A DNA stretch of 6,954 nucleotides from Tissierellaceae bacterium (GTDB lineage Bacteria; Bacillota; Clostridia; Tissierellales; Tissierellaceae). The stretch spans positions 1 through 6,954 of the forward strand of contig JARICQ010000080.1 of assembly GCA_029264075.1 (NCBI GenBank), given 5' to 3'. This document shows positions 5,969 to 6,954 of this stretch, in pieces. Below the pieces are notes generated by a model. It was given only the letters and a program-made list of their open reading frames with translations, was not told the DNA's origin and searched no databases. The position numbers were made by a program, and so were the translations under genes. How positions within the stretch are numbered: the first letter of the stretch is position 1; each line of letters opens with the position of its first letter.

Positions 5969-6954
5969 ATGAAGTTAAGTGATATTTTAGTTGCACTAGG
6001 TATAATGGGATTAGTTCTATTGATTATTATACCTGTCAATACCGGAATTATAGATTTTTTATTAAGTTTTAATATAGCCTTGTCACTTCTTATACTACTT
6101 CTTTCTATGTATACTGAAGATGCTTTGAAATTGTCAGTCTTTCCATCCCTATTGTTATTGACTACTCTCTTTAGGCTTACTCTTAATATATCTACTACCA
6201 GAGGTATACTTAAGGATGCAAATGCAGGAAAAGTTGTAGAGGCCTTTGGTTCATTTGCCATTCAAAATGATCCTATAGTAGGATTCATAGTGTTCTTGAT
6301 TATAGTAATCATAAACTTCCTAGTAATTACCAAGGGTGCAGAGCGAGTAGCTGAAGTAGCAGCAAGGTTTACGCTAGATGCTATGCCTGGAAAGCAGATG
6401 GCCATAGATGCAGACCTTAATACTGGTCTTATAACTGATGCAGAGGCAAAGCAGAGAAGAAAAGAAGTCCAGCAATATGCTGATTTTTATGGTGCAATGG
6501 ACGGTGCTAGTAAATTTGTGAAGGGAGATGCGATAGCAGGAATTGTAATTGTAATTATCAATATTACGGCAGGTTTTGTTATTGGAGTAACAATGAAAAA
6601 CATGCCCCTAGGACAAGCCTTACAAAAGTATACTGTCTTGACGATTGGAGATGGACTGGTGGGTCAAATACCTGCCCTGCTTATATCTACATCTACGGGA
6701 TTAGTTGTTACTCGAGCAGGATCTGAATCGAACCTAGGTAAAGACTTAATTGTACAGCTCTTCGGAAACGATCCCTTGATACTCTATCTTATTGCAGGAG
6801 TCATAGTGGTTCTTGGTGTATTCACACCGCTTCCACTATTTGTAAATCTTTTAATAGGGGCTTTCTTTATATTTGCAGCTCTAAGATCAAAGAGCGCAGT
6901 AGAAGAAATTGTTGAAGTTGAAGAAGAAGTATCAGGAGCAGAAGAGTTAAGGGA
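5969..6954 (+). CDS. flhA: Flagellar export gate protein FlhA, N-terminal half (cut by window end)
   Basis: FlhA is the large export gate subunit that couples protein export to proton flow. The frame from ATG 5969 stays open to the window edge: 328 codons plus two bases, about half of a typical protein of nearly 700 residues. What is present is the membrane domain, with about eight helices (near 5-22, 27-47, 54-70, 102-121, 190-210, 228-248, 270-287 and 288-306). The FHIPEP family signature lies at 126-149 (RVAEVAARF, then TLDAMPGKQMAIDAD). The conserved loop GASKFVKGDAIAG (179-191) includes D187, which I align with the essential Asp208 of Salmonella FlhA. From about 308 an acidic linker begins (EEIVEVEEEV) that leads to the missing cytoplasmic domain. 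A strong ribosome binding site precedes the start. Confidence 0.97.
   Translation, partial: MKLSDILVALGIMGLVLLIIIPVNTGIIDFLLSFNIALSLLILLLSMYTEDALKLSVFPSLLLLTTLFRLTLNISTTRGILKDANAGKVVEAFGSFAIQNDPIVGFIVFLIIVIINFLVITKGAERVAEVAARFTLDAMPGKQMAIDADLNTGLITDAEAKQRRKEVQQYADFYGAMDGASKFVKGDAIAGIVIVIINITAGFVIGVTMKNMPLGQALQKYTVLTIGDGLVGQIPALLISTSTGLVVTRAGSESNLGKDLIVQLFGNDPLILYLIAGVIVVLGVFTPLPLFVNLLIGAFFIFAALRSKSAVEEIVEVEEEVSGAEELR

Noticed and set aside
5953..6261. Minus-strand open frame of 102 codons
   Set aside because: It lies opposite the start of flhA, whose plus-strand frame carries the strong ribosome binding site and clear FlhA motifs.
1..6954. Mobile elements, CRISPR arrays, tRNA or rRNA genes, riboswitches, or a novel system
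   Set aside because: The window is filled edge to edge by nine recognisable flagellar genes with gaps of at most 24 bases; there is no room for such elements and no unexplained coding frame.

Overview
This is a compact late flagellar operon from a low-GC, Gram-positive (Firmicutes/Clostridia-like) bacterium. All nine genes lie on the + strand in the order fliM, fliY, cheY, fliO, fliP, fliQ, fliR, flhB, flhA. The evidence for the lineage is the AT-rich DNA, the heavy use of ATA (Ile) and AGA (Arg) codons, the strong AGGAGG-type ribosome binding sites, and the gene content. A FliY carrying CheC-type phosphatase sites, followed directly by cheY and then the export genes, is the arrangement known from Bacillus and many Clostridia. 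FliR and FlhB are separate proteins here, unlike the fused FliR-FlhB of several Clostridium-type genomes, which argues mildly for another branch of Clostridia.

Layout: positions 1-2163 encode the switch and signal-terminating proteins FliM and FliY. Positions 2183-2545 encode CheY, the response regulator that binds them. Positions 2548-6954 encode the membrane export gate of the flagellar type III secretion system: FliO, FliP, FliQ, FliR, FlhB and the N-terminal half of FlhA. Both window edges cut genes. fliM appears to start one base before the window, and flhA runs off the right edge with no stop codon. The longest gap between genes is 24 bases, several genes overlap, and I see no terminator or convincing internal promoter, so the whole window reads as one polycistronic transcript.

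How the genes work together: phospho-CheY binds the short N-terminal EIDALL peptides found in both FliM and FliY and so changes motor behaviour. The CheC-like domain of FliY then removes the phosphate. FliO, a scaffold, helps assemble the FliP/FliQ/FliR gate. FlhB sets substrate specificity through self-cleavage at NPTH, and FlhA couples export to the proton motive force.

I found no undescribed system. The points worth a second look are small: three start-site corrections (fliM, fliY, cheY), a perfect 9-bp inverted repeat inside fliM, a weak stem-loop at the fliQ/fliR junction, and a FliY with both phosphatase sites intact plus a long acidic linker.
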